A DNA stretch of 32,000 nt from Symsagittifera roscoffensis (lineage: Eukaryota > Xenacoelomorpha > Acoela > Convolutidae): positions 64,001 through 96,000 of the forward strand of contig NW_026970741.1 of the NCBI RefSeq assembly GCF_963678635.1, given 5' to 3'. Shown here piece after piece: positions 28,613 to 32,000 of the stretch. The notes under the pieces were generated by a model. That model saw nothing but the letters and a program-made list of their open reading frames with translations. It was not told where the DNA came from and ran no database searches. Within the stretch, counting starts at the first letter, position 1. Every line of letters begins with the position of its first letter. The position numbers were made by a program, and so were the translations under genes.

Positions 28613-29458
28613 TTAACATTCTGAGAAAACGACTGTTATGAAATGGCCAATTGTCAGCAATGACGACATGTAGAACACCCAATAGGTCCATCCGAACGAA
28701 ACATTGTCGGGGAGTTTAAACTTCTCGCCTCCTATAGCGTCCATGTAAAAGCCAGCGGGGAATAGCACGACAGACACTGAGTTTAGAACGAGAGACAAGG
28801 CCGAGCAGACGACACAGAGGCGGCTGAGACAGGTGTTGTTGTTGATTCTGGACCAGCGTCTCACTACGCGGGGAAGAGTGAAGAGGAAGGCGAAGCCCTG
28901 GAGGATGGCCGACATGCCGATGAGGACAGAGGTGATCCACCACTCCACCGGCCTGTCATCCAAGTACGAGCAGTACTCCTCTCGCAGGTGCAGTCGGTCG
29001 CATTTTTTCAGCAAACCAAATTTCACTTCGCCTGAAGCAGAATAATGATATGATTAATTCCGTTTCAGTAAAACATTCGAATTATTTTTGCCAGAAACAT
29101 CTGCAACGCTGACGGTTTTTGCATTTGCGATACATTTCAAAACAATGTTTCAAACTTGCAAATAAAACTTAATTGTTTTCGCAAATGAAGCTACATTTAC
29201 AATTGATTTATGTAATTATTTTTTGCTTTCTTGTAGTTCGAACAAATTAATATTTTGGCGCAACCATATTGAAACAGCTTAGGGCATGCGCAAAATGTTT
29301 GATTCAATTGAAAGCATTTAGATTAGACTTGTATGTAGCTGACCTGTGTTGACTGGGTTCTCAATTCGTATCCAGTTCGTGCACCAGAAACTGATCACGG
29401 CCATCACACACGAGAGAAAGAGAACTGCCAGCTGCGAGAGCCCTCTAATGTTTGCCAT
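28613..29458 (-). CDS. MOSMO: MOSMO-like (Modulator of Smoothened) four-pass membrane protein, two exons
   Basis: Exon 1 is 29344-29458 (MANIRGLSQLAVLF...CTNWI) and exon 2 is 28613-29031, giving 177 aa (human MOSMO is 167). Exon 2 has FGLLKKC, PVEWWITSVLIGM, FPAGFYMDAIGGEKFKLP and a last membrane segment, closely following the vertebrate protein in order (first segment, paired cysteines after it, PxEW, FPxGFYxxxxGGxxxKLPxN). MOSMO acts with MEGF8/MGRN1 to lower Smoothened levels in Hedgehog signalling and has a claudin-like four-helix fold. Start chosen at the ATG at 29458 by length; in-frame ATGs lie further upstream. The frame is clean. Confidence 0.87.
29032..29343 (-). other. Intron of the MOSMO-like gene (312 nt, phase 1)
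   Basis: Donor ACAG|GTCAGC at 29344/29343 and acceptor TTCTGCTTCAG|GCGAAG at 29032/29031 on the minus strand. Splicing joins the frames at a Gly codon (phase 1), where the human protein aligns without a gap of importance. The intron is AT-rich and holds no feature. Confidence 0.8.
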
Positions 29459-29533
29459 CACAATCAAAAGCAACAAATCGGGTCTGAAAAGCAACAAATT
29501 GCAACCGTCGTGCATCAAACGCCACAGAACCAT

Positions 29534-30477
29534 GCTTCAGTCGTCGCAGGGATAGATACATTCACATCTTTGTTTTTAATAACACTCAAACAAAACCAAG
29601 AATCCCTTTTTTCGACGTGAACTATTAATTTATTATCTGCCAAAAACCATCAGATATAAAAGCAGTCAAAACATGAATGCAATTTTAAAACAGAGGCAAA
29701 GTTTTCTTCACGAGCACAAGCAAAAAACGGCAAAAAGGGGCTGTAAAAACACGACTTATGAAATAAAATGCAAAAAAAAATCCTTGAAAGAAATGTACAA
29801 AGTAATCAGACCATTGGGTTCCTGTGCAAATCGCACTAGCACAGAATTAGCTGACAACAATGATTTTTTCAATGTTTTATTTACGTTTCCAAAATTTCCA
29901 GTTATAATTTTCTCTACAAAGAACGATCGATTTAGGTGGCGTAGTAAAATATGCATATGCAAAACTAATAGCTAAATAAATTAGCTAGAGAAAAATTAAA
30001 TTCACTCCTTTATCTTGCAATCCCTCCCGCTTTTATGTTTAGAGGCGGATAGCTGGCTCTAGTTTGCGATGAAATTGAAAACGTCTCAAAAAATCAGAAC
30101 CAAGCCACCATAATCGAAAAAACCACCATAATCGAAATAAAATCGTGAGCAAAATTGAATTTTTTTAGAAGAATTGAAAAGCTAACAAATGAGTTGTTCT
30201 TTCAAGAACTACTAAAAATCATGTTTCGACTTTTTAATGTAATACATCAAAATTATGCTACAGGACTTTTTTTTAGATTAAATCAAGCTTTTCTTCATAA
30301 GTATTCATTTCTGGATTCTGTCAAACAAAGACGATTGAAAATTGACCACAAATATTGCACAGGCGAAACTGTATTTCGCGAACATAAGCAAAAACTACAA
30401 AACGGCAAACAGGAGCCTCAGATAATTCAACAAAATATTTTAAAAAATCAGACGTTGGAAAAATACAACTAGCTAAC
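29534..30477. other. Upstream of MOSMO-like gene, no gene seen; repeated blocks
   Basis: Short plus-strand ORFs (29673-29975, 30155-30472) share the block ACAG(A)GGC(A)AA...CACAAGCAAAAA..CGGCAAA and look like pieces of a dispersed repeat also present near 22845 (GAGGCGAAACGGGGCTTCGC). The promoter of the MOSMO-like gene should lie within 29460-29700 but I cannot define it. Confidence 0.45.
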
Positions 30478-30552
30478 AACTGGAATCGAATTACTGATCT
30501 TCAAATATCAAGCATTCGTCTTTCTGACAGAGCCAACTGCCTTTACTGCTTA
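30478..30552 (-). repeat. tRNA-like SINE head, weak
   Basis: The reverse strand reads GTTGGCTCTGTCAGAAAGACG (A-box-like) ... GTAATTCGATTCCAG (B-box-like), with the spacing of a tRNA. Arms pair poorly. It follows an A/T-rich repeat and is likely a SINE head. Confidence 0.4.
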
Positions 30553-30627
30553 AAGAGTTTGTAAAGCATTTAATACTAAATAGCTGAGTGAATGATAGTA
30601 TAGATGGCGAAACTTTCAATCTAAACG

Positions 30628-31130
30628 AACAAGACTGCTCGTATAGCAGGACAAAGCCCTGAATGGTCCGACTGTCCCTTAATTCATATCGAATAGTTTT
30701 AGGGAAAAGACAATATTGAAAACCTATAATTTTTGGACTAAATCAAAGTGTGAAATAATGAGTCGTACAAAAATAATACGACCAATTTGCTAGCCTCAAT
30801 TCAATTTGAAACGATTTTTCTGTGTCGTATAATTCGCCACGCATAAAAATTTTGCGTTACGCTCTCAGCAATATGAAGTAATTCTTCAAAGCGCGCATAA
30901 TTTAGTCCAGAATATGGCCAATTTGGCAACTTTCAAACGCCAGAACTTTACAAAAAAAATCGGGGGGTAAAATATTTTTTTTTACATTCGAACTCAGGAA
31001 GTCGATACCTTCAATCGGGTATAAAAAAGTTTTGTCGAAAACTATTTTTTCGATCGGCGAAAATTGACAGAACAAAAAAACCACACCGAGCATAAATATT
31101 CCGTTTTCTTCGAAAGTCGGAACGATAAAT
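30628..31130 (+). repeat. Dispersed repeat family, copy 4 (diverged)
   Basis: Starts CAAGACTGCTCGTATAGCAG, keeps GGTCCGACTGTCCCTTAATTC, AACTTTACAAAAAAAATCG, CTCAGGAAGTCGATACCTTC and CACACCGAGCATAAATATTCCG, then GAAAGTCGGAACGATAAA. The order of blocks equals that of the other copies; the central part is more diverged. Confidence 0.7.
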
Positions 31131-31477
31131 CCACTAGGCAACGCTCGAAGAGACCGTGTAAAGCTTCATTTGCCACTATTGCAGACGAAATAGTCAGCAT
31201 ATCCGGAGAACATGGTTGTGAATAAATTTCAATAGAGGAAAAATTGAGAAAAATAATCCAAAATTTTGATATAACAAACCATATATGATACTAAATCAAC
31301 CCATAGCTTTCAAGCTACCACAACATTTTTTTTGCAAGAAACCAATAGCCCTCACAGATTGTGGTAGATTTTAAAAAGGCTTCGCTTTTCATGTATTCAA
31401 TGGAATAAAAATAAAATAATGCGGAGCTCGACTTTGAACTCAGCATCGCTGCTTTATGCTATAAAATTGCCGACAAA

Positions 31478-31771
31478 ATGACTACTACCCCTGTATTGGA
31501 ATACGTTGATTATTTTGATACAACTTGGGTTATAACTATTTTTCGAGGACGCAGGGCGTGTAATTCCCTATTTTACTATAGAAGCAGATCGAAAACGCCA
31601 AAAATCGAAGACACAAAATCAACAATTCGGTCGAGGGATGGCACACGGCTTCTAGATGGGTATGATGTATGCTCACCCTACCATTCTTGAAATTCTCAAA
31701 ATCTTCAGAAAAGAGCAGTCTGTGTTAGAACAAATTGATCAGGCAAACTGAAGGAGGTGCGCCAAAATGGC
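31478..31771 (+). pseudogene. MULE-type transposase relic (C-terminal part)
   Basis: Pieces in different plus-strand frames match, in order, the C-terminal end of MULE-like transposases common in invertebrates: VLEYVDYFDTTWV near 31485; NNSVEGWHTASRW near 31620-31660 (family motif xNNxxEGWH); and MMYAHPTILEILKIF...KEQSVLEQI near 31662-31740. A stop and frame changes show it is dead. The catalytic region is absent from the window. No terminal repeats found. Confidence 0.65.
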
Positions 31772-32000
31772 AAAATACGAAAAAAGCTAGTCAACTCCTT
31801 GAGGGCCTCTCGTTCAATGCTGATTTTTAATTTCGTTGTTGTTAAATAACCCTTTCGTCTGCATTCTTTAGATCTAATCAAAGAATTTACTACTAATTAT
31901 CGCCTGCTACGAAAAGTCTCTTTTTACAAACGCTACGAATGGTCGCTTGCGACGAATTGTCGCCATGCCGTATCGTTATCTGAGTCTGCAATTCGACATC
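31772..32000. other. Non-coding end of window
   Basis: AT-rich with a GGTCGCTTGCGACGAATTGTCGCC palindrome-like piece near 31938-31962; nothing else recognised. It could be a terminal part of the MULE-like element. Confidence 0.35.

Overview
This window looks like metazoan nuclear DNA: AT-rich, mostly non-coding, full of decayed transposons, with two recognisable animal genes. One is a MOSMO (Modulator of Smoothened)-like gene with a spliceosomal intron; the other is a CLCC1-like ER chloride-channel gene. The species cannot be told from the sequence.

Positions 1 to about 14,923 are most of one Polinton/Maverick element, a giant virus-like DNA transposon with a protein-primed polymerase and capsid genes. 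The left end, with the polymerase C-terminus, lies outside the window. On the minus strand, reading from right to left, the genes are: an unknown gene carrying a 306-bp internal tandem duplication; an unknown ORF; a DFEGF-type putative nuclease; a short unknown locus; a 48-aa membrane peptide; the packaging ATPase; a small conserved protein; a conserved acidic/basic protein; the retroviral-type integrase; the minor capsid (penton) protein; a small basic hydrophobic virion-type protein; the major capsid protein; the adenain-like protease; and protein-primed DNA polymerase B. Tight ATGA-type overlaps are typical of such elements. A cluster at 3.9-6.3 kb breaks this layout. A minus-strand gene with a nuclear localisation signal and two plus-strand genes (one possibly PC4-like) diverge from a 330-bp region built of two tandem copies of a 164-bp unit.

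The copy is decaying. The polymerase has two frame changes plus a real-looking 98-nt intron. The major capsid gene has two in-frame stops and a frame change. The integrase has two in-frame stops and an acidic-residue substitution. Protease, ATPase and minor capsid ORFs are open. No terminal inverted repeat could be recognised.

From 15 to 26 kb there is no supported host gene. The stretch holds small inverted-repeat elements (one with a perfect 8-bp hAT-type target duplication), a non-LTR reverse-transcriptase relic, tRNA-like SINE heads, a roughly 150-180-bp tandem array and a dispersed repeat family found four times in the window. From 26 to 29.5 kb are the CLCC1-like and MOSMO-like genes, both on the minus strand. 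The last 2.5 kb hold repeats and a MULE-type transposase relic.
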